A stretch of DNA of 37,687 nt from Hyphomicrobiales bacterium (lineage in GTDB: Bacteria > Pseudomonadota > Alphaproteobacteria > Rhizobiales > Methyloligellaceae), in assembly GCA_021775575.1 (NCBI GenBank), contig JAJFHO010000167.1:1-37687 (forward strand), read 5' to 3'. Of the stretch, positions 1 to 8,052 are shown in pieces. A program made the translations under genes and the position numbers. The notes under the pieces are model-generated. The model ran no database searches and was not told where the DNA came from. It saw nothing but the letters and a program-made list of their open reading frames with translations. Positions within the stretch are counted from its first letter, which is position 1. Each line of letters opens with the position of its first letter.

Positions 1-29
1 TCCAGAGCGATATGGCACGGCATTTCCAT

Positions 30-470
30 CTCTCTCTGGAACCGAGCGCACGACCAGTGCGCGAGGCCAGGCCGACGGGTCGCCGGCCGAAAGGCCGCGC
101 CCGCGCAGGCCCCGCTGAAAGCGGGAACAGCCGTGAGCGAAAACAACCCGAGGCGAAGCCGAAGCAAGGCCGACGGGCCGCCGGCCGACAGGCCGCGCCC
201 GCGCAGGCCCCGCTGAAAGCGGGAATAGCCGTGAGCGATAAAAAACCCGAGGCGAAGCCGAGGCAAGCGCGACCGCGCGCCGCCCGGTCAGGGCGCCCTC
301 GCGGAGGCCCGAGCCCGCAGGGCGAGGATTAGCCGTGAGCGAAAACAACAAGCCAACCGCACCACACCAACCGAGGCGCAGCCTCGGCAAGGCCGACGGG
401 CCGCCGCGCCTTATGGCGCGCGCAGGCCCCGCCGAAGGCGGGAATAGCCGTGAGCGATAAAAAACCCGAG
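30..470. repeat. Array of four modular hairpin-forming repeats
   Basis: Four units share the core AGCCGTGAGCGA, starting at 129, 227, 331 and 446 (spacings 98, 104 and 115). Each core is followed by an A-rich stretch and, in most units, a CCGAGGC-type segment. In front of each core lie two short hairpins whose sequences differ but still pair: CGGCC-GAAA-GGCCG in unit 1, CGGCC-GACA-GGCCG in unit 2, CGCCC-GGTCA-GGGCG in unit 3 and CGCGCC-TTAT-GGCGCG in unit 4. The second hairpin is CCCGCT-GAA-AGCGGG in units 1 and 2 and CCCGCC-GAA-GGCGGG in unit 4, a compensated pair change. A leader hairpin GCGCAC-GACCA-GTGCGC sits at 46-62. Open reading frames here are Arg/Ala/Pro-rich by-products. I do not recognise the family. 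Confidence 0.8.
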
Positions 471-628
471 GCAAGTAGCGTTAGCTCATTGAAAAGGCGT
501 GTAAATACAGCTCTCCACGATCCAATACTCCTCGAATCCTCACTATATCCGTAACAAAAACTTAAACCTGCATGGCTAGAATTTCCGACAGAACCGGACG
601 GGCCTCCGGTCCGGAGGGGTTTCTTGTC

Positions 629-2713
629 TTGAGTACAGCATCCGAAAATGGGCTTCAGCCTCCGGCCGGTCAGGCTGCAGCGCCATCCGCGCTTGCCGGA
701 CCGGCGGCGCAATCCGCGCGCCCGGCACAGCCCGCACCGGTGGCACAACCCGCGCCGCCGGCGCCCGCCGCAGCGCAGGCCCGACCACCGCCCGCGCCAC
801 CGCCGCCCGCTGCAACGCAAGCCCGAGCGCAACCAGCGCCGCCGCCGCCACATGTCGAGGCAGAGCCCCACGCCGCCGTCGTCGGAGAAATCGTGTCGGT
901 TGCCGGCACCCGGGCCAAAGTGTTGATCACCAACGCATCGGCCGGCCCGCCGCGCCTCGACGCCAACCGGCCCTATGTCGGCACCATCGTCACGGTCGAT
1001 ACCGGCGGGGCTGTCATTTTGTGCCTGATCGCGGCGATGAGCGTGGCGGACGCCGAAACCGATCAGGATTTGACCGGCAGCCGCATAATGGAGGTCGAAC
1101 TGGTCGGCGAATTGCCGCGCCAGGCGGACGGTTATCTATGCACCTTCCGCCGCGGCGTGTCGGTCTATCCGCGCCTCGGCGATATCGTCCGCATGCCGAC
1201 CCATAATGTTCTGGAAAAGGCCTATCATTTCGGCAGTTTCGACGGCGTCGAGATCGGCAGGATCCATCAGGACCCGACGATCCCCGCCGTCATCAAGATC
1301 AACGAAATGCTGGGCAAGCATTTTGCCATCGTCGGCTCGACGGGCACCGGCAAATCCTGCGCGGTGGCGCTGATCCTTCGCGAATTTCTCGCCAAGCAGC
1401 CGCAATCGCATATCGTTCTGATCGACCCGCATAACGAATATACGTCCTGTTTCGACAACCAGGCCCATGTCATAAATCTCGATAATCTCTGCCTGCCCTT
1501 CTGGATCCTCAATTTCGAGGAGATCGTCGAGATTCTGCTTGGCGACAAGCTGGACAACGGCGCCGAAATCGAATTGCTGCGCGAGTTCATTCCGGCCGCG
1601 AAACGGCAATTCGCCGCTAACCGCGGCCGCGAATCCCGCCTGCTGCAACGAAGCATCACGCGCAAGGAACGCTATTCGGTCGATGTCCCCGTCCCCTACC
1701 GGATTTCCGATCTGGTCGGGCAGATCAGGGCACAGATGGGCCGGCTGGAAACCCAGAAGGATTTGCGCCCCTTCAAGCGTCTGATCGGATGCGTCGAAGC
1801 GCTGGCGCAGGATCCGCGCTACGCTTTCATGTTCGGGCAAAGGCGGATCGAGGACAATCTTGCCGACATTCTCCGTCAGATTTTCCGCATTCCCGTGGCC
1901 GGCAAGCCGATCACCATCGTGCAGCTTGTCGGCCTGCCGACCGAGATCGTCAATGTGATCGTGTCGATCCTGGCGCGGCTGGCCTTCGACCTGGCATTAT
2001 GGAGCGGAGGCCAGGTGCCGATTACGCTGGTCTGCGAGGAGGCGCACCGCTATGTGCCGCGCGACAAGAATATCGGGTTCGAACCGACCAAACGGATCAT
2101 CTCGCGAATTGCCAAAGAGGGCCGCAAATACGGTATCGCGCTCTCCATCGTGAGCCAGCGGCCCGGCGACATCGACCCGACGATCCTGTCGCAATGCAGC
2201 ACTATTTTCACCATGCGCCTCTCCAACGAACGCGATCAGCAAATCGTAAAGTCCGCGGTGTCGGACGCGGCCGAAAGCCTGCTCAAATTTCTGCCCTCGC
2301 TCGGCATGCGCGAAACCATCGCATTCGGCGAAGGCGTGACGCTGCCCTCGCGCGTGATGCTCGCGGAGCTTCCCAAGCACGCCCTTCCGCAAGGGGCGAG
2401 CGCCTATCTGGATACGGAAACGGAAGACCTCGATCCGGGCCTTGTCGATGATGCCATCATCCGCTGGCGATCGGTCGGCACCGATATCGAATCAATGCTG
2501 CCCGGCGAAACGGATGAGGCCCTGGCTCAGCCGGACGCGGGCGCGCCCGCGCCCCACCCGGCGCCAGCCGCGCCGGGCCTTGACGGCGCGCAATACCAAC
2601 AAGAGATCCTGCGGGCCGCTATTGCGCCCGCGCAGGCACCGCCGCGCCCGCCCGCTCAGCCCGAATTCGCCCGGGCCGCGCACGCGCCCTTGCACTCGCC
2701 TCACCGCTCTTGA
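629..2713 (+). CDS. HerA/DUF87-type P-loop ATPase with Pro/Ala-rich ends
   Basis: This 694-residue protein looks like a HerA-class DNA translocase ATPase of the FtsK/HerA fold. A HAS-barrel-like beta region covers roughly residues 80-140. The Walker A motif GSTGTGKS is near 236-243 and is followed by IDPHNEY, typical of the family. The Walker B strand ITLVCEEAHRYV lies near 463-475, followed by RIAKEGRKYGIALSIVSQRPGDID (sensor and arginine-finger region, HerA/VirB4-like). The first 75 residues and the last 60 are Pro/Ala-rich and probably disordered. I chose the TTG at 629 because GGAGGGG lies nine bases upstream; the in-frame ATG at 572 has no visible ribosome binding site and would add 19 residues. 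HerA often works with the nuclease NurA, but no nuclease gene is adjacent. The substrate and role are unknown. Confidence 0.85.
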   Translation: MSTASENGLQPPAGQAAAPSALAGPAAQSARPAQPAPVAQPAPPAPAAAQARPPPAPPPPAATQARAQPAPPPPHVEAEPHAAVVGEIVSVAGTRAKVLITNASAGPPRLDANRPYVGTIVTVDTGGAVILCLIAAMSVADAETDQDLTGSRIMEVELVGELPRQADGYLCTFRRGVSVYPRLGDIVRMPTHNVLEKAYHFGSFDGVEIGRIHQDPTIPAVIKINEMLGKHFAIVGSTGTGKSCAVALILREFLAKQPQSHIVLIDPHNEYTSCFDNQAHVINLDNLCLPFWILNFEEIVEILLGDKLDNGAEIELLREFIPAAKRQFAANRGRESRLLQRSITRKERYSVDVPVPYRISDLVGQIRAQMGRLETQKDLRPFKRLIGCVEALAQDPRYAFMFGQRRIEDNLADILRQIFRIPVAGKPITIVQLVGLPTEIVNVIVSILARLAFDLALWSGGQVPITLVCEEAHRYVPRDKNIGFEPTKRIISRIAKEGRKYGIALSIVSQRPGDIDPTILSQCSTIFTMRLSNERDQQIVKSAVSDAAESLLKFLPSLGMRETIAFGEGVTLPSRVMLAELPKHALPQGASAYLDTETEDLDPGLVDDAIIRWRSVGTDIESMLPGETDEALAQPDAGAPAPHPAPAAPGLDGAQYQQEILRAAIAPAQAPPRPPAQPEFARAAHAPLHSPHRS

Positions 2714-2788
2714 GCCGAAGCGGCTGAAAGCCGGCATCTTGACCGCGCGCGCATAGCGGCGGCGAGACGGCTCTCCTTCGCGCGACGC

Positions 2789-3220
2789 TCAGCCTGCAAT
2801 GCGCAAACGCGCCGGTGTCCATTGTTCCCGGCGGCGCTGGCGGCGGCCCGCCTCGTCTTCTCCGGCGAAATCCACCGGCGCCGCTTCGGCGTATAGGGCC
2901 CGTGCGTCCAGCGTGGAGGACATCAGCGTGGCGAAACCGGTCGTGTCATCGGCGCCGGGCATGAAGGCGGCGACATAAACGCCGCACGCCCCGCAGACCA
3001 GAAAATCGGCCGTGCGCAATCCGAACCGGTAGCGGTTGAGCAGGGTGGCATCGCGCACGGATATCTCAAGATCGCCGGAAGGATCGGTTATGGCGGAGCT
3101 GTTATGCTTGCGGCAGAAGCTGCATTGGCAGGCGCGCGGTTTTGCGTCTTCCGGCGCCACCCTGGTGCGGTAGGTGAGCGAGATCGCGCCGCAATGGCAT
3201 CCACCGGAGAGTTCGTGCAT
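2789..3220 (-). CDS. GFA/Mss4-like zinc-binding protein
   Basis: This 143-residue protein belongs to the GFA (glutathione-dependent formaldehyde-activating enzyme-like) family, a small zinc-binding beta fold. The N-terminal motif [10 protein letters not shown], the central CQCSFCRKH and the later CGACGVYV supply the expected cysteine ligands. Family members are mostly uncharacterised; a glutathione-adduct function has been proposed for a few, so the reaction here is unknown. I chose the ATG at 3220 because AAGAGG lies nine bases upstream and the protein then starts MHELSGG, as is usual. A start at 3253 would add 11 basic residues. It stands alone, convergent with the HerA-like gene and divergent from the ABC exporter. 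Confidence 0.85.
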   Translation of the reverse strand: MHELSGGCHCGAISLTYRTRVAPEDAKPRACQCSFCRKHNSSAITDPSGDLEISVRDATLLNRYRFGLRTADFLVCGACGVYVAAFMPGADDTTGFATLMSSTLDARALYAEAAPVDFAGEDEAGRRQRRREQWTPARLRIAG

Positions 3221-3362
3221 CGTCCGCCGCCTCTTGAAAACAGTTGCGCGCATAACCTTATCCGGCCTCTGGAAAGATTGTCACGCTCTCCCGTGCCCGT
3301 CGACGCGGCACGCTTCCACATGCTACATCCGGCACCCGCAGAATAATCGGCGAGTCTCTTCA

Positions 3363-4289
3363 ATGCGCTCCATAATTTCAGTCAATAATCTCACCAAGAC
3401 CTATGCGGGCGGTTTCACCGCGCTGAAGGATGTGAGCCTTGAGATCCGCGATGGCGAGATATTCGGCCTGCTCGGGCCCAACGGCGCGGGCAAGACGACC
3501 CTCATCAACATCATTTGCGGTATCGTCAATCCGGGTGACGGGTCGATCACCGTTAACGGCCATGACACGATCAAGGACTACCGCGCGGCGCGCTCGCTGA
3601 TCGGTCTGGTGCCGCAGGAGTTGACGACGGACGCCTTCGAGACGGTCTGGCACACCGTGAACTTCACACGCGGGCTGTTCGGAAAAGCCTCCAATCCGGG
3701 GCATATCGAGAAGCTGCTGAAAGACCTGTCGTTATGGGACAAAAAAGACGAGCGGCTCATGACGCTGTCGGGCGGCATGAAGCGCCGCGTGCTGATCGCC
3801 AAGGCGCTCTCCCACGAACCGCAAATCCTGTTTCTCGACGAGCCGACCGCCGGCGTCGATGTGGAGTTGCGCAAGGATATGTGGGCGGTGGTGCATGAGC
3901 TGCGCGATGCCGGCGTCACCATCATCCTCACAACCCACTATATCGAGGAAGCCGAACAGATGGCCGACCGCATTGGCGTGATCAACCAGGGCGAGATCAT
4001 TCTGGTCGAGGAGAAGACGGAGCTGATGCGCAAACTCGGGATCAAGCAGCTCGCACTCGAGCTTCAGGGCAGGATGACAAAGCTGCCCGCGGCGCTCAAG
4101 ACACACAAGCTGGAGCTGGCCGAAGACGGCATGACGCTTATCTACACTTACGATACGCGGGCTGAGCGCACCGGCATTACCGCGCTTTTGAACGACCTCG
4201 GCAAGGCCGGCATCAAATTCAGGGACATCCACACGACGCAGAGTTCGCTGGAGGATATCTTCGTCAATCTCGTGAAGAGGGCGTCATGA
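3363..4289 (+). CDS. ABC-2 type exporter, ATP-binding subunit
   Basis: This 308-residue ATPase powers an ABC-2 type exporter whose membrane subunit is the next gene. Walker [12 protein letters not shown] is at residues 36-46, the signature LSGGMKRRV near 139, Walker [11 protein letters not shown] near 158, and the switch histidine lies in [10 protein letters not shown]. The C-terminal 80 residues form the extra domain often seen in drug, polysaccharide or antibiotic exporters of the YadG/NodI type. I took the ATG at 3363, since the protein then begins at the usual [14 protein letters not shown]; longer upstream readings lack homologous features. Its stop overlaps the permease start by four bases (ATGA), implying translational coupling. 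The cargo cannot be told from the sequence. Confidence 0.92.
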   Translation: MRSIISVNNLTKTYAGGFTALKDVSLEIRDGEIFGLLGPNGAGKTTLINIICGIVNPGDGSITVNGHDTIKDYRAARSLIGLVPQELTTDAFETVWHTVNFTRGLFGKASNPGHIEKLLKDLSLWDKKDERLMTLSGGMKRRVLIAKALSHEPQILFLDEPTAGVDVELRKDMWAVVHELRDAGVTIILTTHYIEEAEQMADRIGVINQGEIILVEEKTELMRKLGIKQLALELQGRMTKLPAALKTHKLELAEDGMTLIYTYDTRAERTGITALLNDLGKAGIKFRDIHTTQSSLEDIFVNLVKRAS

Positions 4290-5047
4290 AGTGGCGCGCG
4301 GTCGGAGCCATCTACGCCTTCGAGATGGCGCGCACGCGGCGTACGCTCACCCAAAGCATCGTCGCGCCGGTTATCTCCACCGTGCTCTATTTCGTGGTGT
4401 TCGGGGCGGCCATCGGCTCGCGCATCACGGAAGTCGAAGGGGTGAGCTATGGTTCCTTCATCGTGCCCGGTCTGATCATGCTCTCGGTGCTGACCCAGAG
4501 CATCGCCAATGCCTCTTTCGGCATCTACTTCCCCAGATTCACCGGCACGATCTACGAGATTCTCTCCGCGCCGATTTCCTTTTTCGAGATCGTACTGGGC
4601 TATGTCGGGGCGGCGGCCACCAAGTCGATCATTCTGGGCTCGATCATCCTCGCCACGGCGGGGTTTATCGTGCCGCTTGAGATCGCCCACCCCTTCTGGA
4701 TGGCGCTTTTCCTCGTCCTGACGGCGATCACCTTCTCGCTGCTCGGCTTCATCATCGGCATCTGGGCGGACGGCTTCGAAAAACTGCAGATCGTGCCGCT
4801 GCTGATCGTCACGCCGCTCACCTTTCTCGGCGGCAGCTTCTACTCGATCTCCATGCTGCCGCCGCTCTGGCAGACGGTCTCCTATTTCAATCCGGTGGTC
4901 TATCTGATCAGCGGCTTCCGCTGGAGTTTCTATGAACTGGCCGATGTCAGCCTCGGCGTCAGCCTCGGCATGATCGCCTTCTTTCTCGCGCTCTGCCTAA
5001 GCCTCATCTGGTGGATTTTCAAAACCGGCTACCGGTTGAAAAGCTAG
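4286..5047 (+). CDS. ABC-2 type exporter, permease subunit
   Basis: This 253-residue integral membrane protein has about six hydrophobic segments. The layout is that of ABC-2 permeases of the YadH/NodJ type: a cytoplasmic N-terminus, a conserved [17 protein letters not shown] helix and a late [16 protein letters not shown] loop. It forms the transmembrane channel with the ATPase encoded just upstream and overlapping by four bases. The last 11 codons and the stop are part of a 45-bp sequence that recurs at 7310-7354 beyond the cytochrome genes, so this gene's 3' end appears to have been duplicated. The substrate is unknown. Confidence 0.9.
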   Translation: MKWRAVGAIYAFEMARTRRTLTQSIVAPVISTVLYFVVFGAAIGSRITEVEGVSYGSFIVPGLIMLSVLTQSIANASFGIYFPRFTGTIYEILSAPISFFEIVLGYVGAAATKSIILGSIILATAGFIVPLEIAHPFWMALFLVLTAITFSLLGFIIGIWADGFEKLQIVPLLIVTPLTFLGGSFYSISMLPPLWQTVSYFNPVVYLISGFRWSFYELADVSLGVSLGMIAFFLALCLSLIWWIFKTGYRLKS

Positions 5048-5055
5048 GACGTGGG
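5011..5055 (+). repeat. Left copy of 45-bp direct repeat (end of ABC permease gene)
   Basis: This segment begins GTGGATTTTCAAAACCGGCT and ends GACGTGGG, covering the last permease codons ([11 protein letters not shown]) and the stop. It matches 7310-7354 at 43 of 45 positions. Weaker similarity with small gaps continues about 20 bases further right. The two copies bracket the cytochrome cassette. Confidence 0.9.
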
Positions 5056-5228
5056 GCTCGTATGCGCGCGGCTTCCGGCTGACAATACGGCCTGGTTCTG
5101 GCTGAGCGAGCTGTCCTTGCCGATACAAGCGAGCGAAACATTACAATACGCTGACAAGCCGGCTCAGCATTCTGTCACGGGCCCCCAGATATTCTTCGAC
5201 AAATCTTATTTCTGTCGGGGACCTGGAA

Positions 5229-6419
5229 ATGCATGGCACGAATGCAGCAGACAGCGGCATCGCAACGAGACCGGACCGGAAGGCGTCAGCAAAGACCGTC
5301 GTTTGGGATATTGGTGTCCGCGGCTTCCACTGGTCGCTTGTCGTCGTGGTGGCAACCGCGGCCGCGACCGGGTTCCTGGCGCCCGAATGGTGGCTGGATA
5401 TCCATGTCTGGGCCGGATATGCGGTCGGGATTCTGATCGTCTTCAGGGTCGTCTGGGCGTTTTACGGCTCGTTCCATGCCCGTCTCTCGAGCTTTCTGTT
5501 TTCGCCGAATGATACGCTGCGGTATCTGCGGGCGCTGCTGAGAGGAAAACCGCAACACTTTACGGGCCACAATCCGGCCGGCGCCTTGATGGTGTTTGCT
5601 CTGTTCGTGCTGTTGAGCGCGCTGCTGGTCTCCGGCCTTATGGTTCTGGGTGGCCAGGAAAATCAGGGCATGTTGTCGGGCATCGTTGCCTACGATGCCG
5701 GCCACGGCGCCCGGGTATTTCACGAGCTGCTCTCTATCCTTCTCCTCTTCCTGATCGGAGCGCATATTCTCGGCGTTGTGGCGGAAAGCCTTCTTTGCAA
5801 GGAAAACCTGGCAGGCGCGATGCTGACCGGCCGGAAAAACCGCCGCTCCGCCAGCACACATCCCGTGCCCGGGACCGCGTCGCCGCGCCGCGCCCTGCTG
5901 GCCATCGCCGTTATCGCCGCTGCCGGCGGAACGGCGATCTCGGCACTCGCCCGCATGCCGGCGAGCGGCCTCGTCGAGATGCCGGGCAACGCCGTCTATC
6001 TCGCCGAGTGCGGCGATTGCCACCACGCCTATCATCCCAGTCTGCTGCCCGCCTCTTCTTGGCGCCGGATCATGACTGGATTGCCGGACCATTTCGGTGA
6101 GGACGCTTCACTCGGCAGACAGACGGCACGGGAGCTGGCGACCTATCTGGCGGCCTATGCGGCCGAGCGCTGGGACACCGAGGCCGCCAACAATCTGCGC
6201 CGGGTCGCCGCCCGCGATCCGTTGCGTATTACGGCCGCGCCTTACTGGACCGCCCGGCACAAGGACATCGCGAAGGCTGTATTCGCCGGCAAGACCATTG
6301 GATCGAAAGGCAACTGCATCGCCTGCCACGCGGATGCCGCGACGGGACGTTTCGACGATCAGATGATCGCCGTTCCCGAAAAACAAATCTCACAGAAAGC
6401 AACATGGAGACAACAATGA
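5229..6419 (+). CDS. Cytochrome b561 fused to a diheme cytochrome c domain
   Basis: The N-terminal half of this 396-residue protein (about 20-200) is a cytochrome b561-type membrane domain with four hydrophobic helices. His34, His59, His165 and His179 are plausible heme b ligands. After a linker and a further hydrophobic segment near 221-240 comes a periplasmic diheme domain with CGDCH at 261-265 and CIACH at 363-367, in the DHC family style. Such proteins pass electrons from the quinol pool to periplasmic hemes. The stop overlaps the next gene by four bases (ATGA), so it is coupled to the SHP-like gene. I used the ATG at 5229; a ribosome binding site is weak (GGGGACCTGGAA region). The C-terminal domain closely resembles the separate DHC-like protein at 6842-7267, indicating an internal duplication. 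Confidence 0.88.
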   Translation: MHGTNAADSGIATRPDRKASAKTVVWDIGVRGFHWSLVVVVATAAATGFLAPEWWLDIHVWAGYAVGILIVFRVVWAFYGSFHARLSSFLFSPNDTLRYLRALLRGKPQHFTGHNPAGALMVFALFVLLSALLVSGLMVLGGQENQGMLSGIVAYDAGHGARVFHELLSILLLFLIGAHILGVVAESLLCKENLAGAMLTGRKNRRSASTHPVPGTASPRRALLAIAVIAAAGGTAISALARMPASGLVEMPGNAVYLAECGDCHHAYHPSLLPASSWRRIMTGLPDHFGEDASLGRQTARELATYLAAYAAERWDTEAANNLRRVAARDPLRITAAPYWTARHKDIAKAVFAGKTIGSKGNCIACHADAATGRFDDQMIAVPEKQISQKATWRQQ

Positions 6420-6817
6420 AACTATCGTTTGCACCGCTTGCCGCAGCACTCTTTTTGACCGCCATAGCCCCGGCGTCGGCCGGGCCAGACCAGGACAGCG
6501 TTCTCACATACTTCCAGCAACGCGCGGACAGCGCAGCGTCGCCGGAGCGGGGAAAATCGCTTTTCGAAGCGCGCCACGGGGGCGGCAAGCCGCAGACCCC
6601 TTCCTGCACCTCGTGCCACGGCGGCACGCCGTCGGAAACCGGCAAAACCCGCGCCGGCAAGGAAATCGCTCCCATGGCGCTGTCGCGAACGCCGCAGCGT
6701 TTTTCCGATCTCAAGAAGGTCGAAAAATGGTTTCGCCGCAACTGCAACAGCGTCCTCGGCCGGGAATGCACGGCGCAGGAAAAAAGCGATTTTCTCGCAT
6801 TCATGATGAGCCAATAA
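6416..6817 (+). CDS. SHP-like monoheme cytochrome c (DUF1924)
   Basis: This 133-residue periplasmic protein has a signal peptide ending near APASAG and a single heme c site CTSCH at residues 64-68. The following sequence, IAPMALSRTPQRF and the KVEKWFRRNCNSVLGREC region, matches the DUF1924/SHP family. In Rhodobacter sphaeroides SHP is a high-spin, ligand-binding cytochrome encoded next to a diheme cytochrome and a b-type cytochrome; this operon has the same three parts. The ATG at 6416 fits best because GGAG lies seven bases upstream and it overlaps the previous stop; an ATG at 6404 would add four residues. The physiological ligand is not known from the sequence; oxygen or nitrogen oxides are candidates by analogy. 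Confidence 0.87.
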   Translation: MKLSFAPLAAALFLTAIAPASAGPDQDSVLTYFQQRADSAASPERGKSLFEARHGGGKPQTPSCTSCHGGTPSETGKTRAGKEIAPMALSRTPQRFSDLKKVEKWFRRNCNSVLGRECTAQEKSDFLAFMMSQ

Positions 6818-6841
6818 GCCCAATCGAAAGGACAACGAGAG

Positions 6842-7267
6842 ATGAAAAAAACACTGTTTCTGGCGGCCGCCATCGGTTTCGCCGGCCTGCCCGTGAACGC
6901 GGATGAACGCGTTGCGGTGATCAGGGATGACATTGTGAAGAAGGAATGCGGCGCCTGTCACATGGCCTTCCAGCCGCAATTCCTGCCGGCAAGCTCGTGG
7001 CGGACGATCATGGAGGGGCTCACGGATCATTTCGGCGAGGACGCCTCACTCGATGAGGAGACAGCCCGCCATATCACCGGCTATCTTGCCGGCAATGCAG
7101 GCCGCAGCCGCGGCGCCAAGACGGCGATCAGGATCACCGAATTGGGCTGGTTCGTTCACGAACACAATGATGAAGTTTCGCCTCGGGCGCGCAAGAAGGC
7201 CGGAACCATGGCCAATTGTACCGCCTGCCACCGCGGCGCGGAAAAAGGCTATTATGACGATGATTGA
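6842..7267 (+). CDS. Diheme cytochrome c, DHC-like
   Basis: This 141-residue periplasmic protein has a signal peptide ending near PVNADE and two heme c motifs, CGACH at 36-40 and CTACH at 126-130. Between them the FLPASSWRTIMEGL and DHFGEDASL segments closely match the C-terminal domain of the cytochrome b561 fusion two genes upstream. It is probably the soluble electron carrier that feeds the SHP-like protein. It lies 24 bases downstream of that gene, with AAGGA in the gap, and is the last gene of the cassette. The right copy of the 45-bp repeat starts 42 bases after its stop. Confidence 0.87.
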   Translation: MKKTLFLAAAIGFAGLPVNADERVAVIRDDIVKKECGACHMAFQPQFLPASSWRTIMEGLTDHFGEDASLDEETARHITGYLAGNAGRSRGAKTAIRITELGWFVHEHNDEVSPRARKKAGTMANCTACHRGAEKGYYDDD

Positions 7268-7309
7268 TCGATAAAGACATGCACTCCGGCGCACCCTGGA
7301 GGCGGTCTT

Positions 7310-7354
7310 GTGGATTTTCAAAACCGGCTACCGGTCGAAGAGCTAGGACGTGGG
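7310..7354 (+). repeat. Right copy of 45-bp direct repeat
   Basis: This segment is 43/45 identical to 5011-5055. The copied codons would read [11 protein letters not shown] followed by the same TAG stop, so it looks like the tail of an ABC permease gene without the rest of the gene. It closes the cytochrome cassette on the right. Confidence 0.9.
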
Positions 7355-7575
7355 ATCTTAGGCACGCGGCTGAGGCGTGGCGAAGCGGCCGGTTTTTCGC
7401 TGATGGGGGCAGTAAAGCCGACGTCAAGTACGGGCGGTATGGGATTCCCCGGGGTGACGCGGGGGGGAGTTCGCCACCTACAGGTATTGCATTCAAGTTT
7501 TTAGCTGGGCCTTACGCCGATTTAGCCGCCATTACTGCTGACGCTGCCTTGCCCTTCGCGTCATAGTCAGCAATG
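7355..7575. other. Intergenic stretch after the right repeat
   Basis: No gene is convincing here. On the minus strand, just outside the 7576-7950 gene, a different frame reads ADYDAKGKAASAVMAAKSA before a stop, and a further frame reads NAIPVGGELPP. These look protein-like but have no start or context, so they may be decayed remnants. The plus strand contains a G-run near 7460-7468. I see no terminator or promoter that I would defend. Confidence 0.4.
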
Positions 7576-7950
7576 TCAGCTTTCGCCGCCGCTCTCCTGA
7601 AGCTTCTCGCCAAGGCCTTCCAGCATCGACTGCTCGCAGGCCAGCGTCAGGGTCAGCTTGCCCAGTTTGACGAGCAGAAATCCGCCCGAACCGTTTTCGT
7701 CGGGCGCAAATCCCAGACTGGAAACCTCGACCGGATGGGCCTGGAATTCTTCCGGCGGGGCGGCCTGCAATCCGGCCTCCTCATGTTCCAGCGAGTGTTT
7801 GATAATTCCAGCGGTCAGCTCCGACAGGAGGTTGTTATCCGCGACCGCGCCGACGACGCCTTTCTCGGTCATGAAGGCGACCGCCGTGCGCCCGTCTCCG
7901 GTGTCCTGGATTTTGATGGCACTCGCCGGCTCGAGATATACGCCCGTCAT
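7576..7950 (-). CDS. Conserved small protein of unknown function
   Basis: I do not recognise this 124-residue soluble protein. It has no signal peptide or membrane segment and starts MTGVYLEPASAIKIQDTGDG. Alternating beta-like stretches (AVAFMTEKGVVGAVADNN, GGFLLVKLGKLTLTLACEQ) suggest a small alpha/beta fold. I chose the ATG at 7950 because AAGGAG lies six bases upstream; the ATG at 7965 overlaps that same ribosome binding site and is less likely. It is the last minus-strand gene of the metabolic block and lies 102 bases after the TPR/oxygenase gene, so it could share its transcript. Confidence 0.7.
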   Translation of the reverse strand: MTGVYLEPASAIKIQDTGDGRTAVAFMTEKGVVGAVADNNLLSELTAGIIKHSLEHEEAGLQAAPPEEFQAHPVEVSSLGFAPDENGSGGFLLVKLGKLTLTLACEQSMLEGLGEKLQESGGES

Positions 7951-8052
7951 CGAAAACTCCTTCATTCCTGCCCGTTATCTGGATTGGACCGCAACCTACC
8001 GCTTTTCCCGGCCGGCGCAACGGGCTTTGTTTTTTCAGCAAGCCTCGCGGCG

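Noticed and set aside
12-332. A 106-codon reading frame across the left repeat array
   Set aside because: Its Arg/Pro/Ala-rich product follows the DNA repeat unit and has no ribosome binding site; it is a by-product of GC-rich repeats.
30-470. CRISPR array
   Set aside because: Spacing is irregular (98, 104, 115), the would-be spacers are related hairpins, and no cas genes are near.
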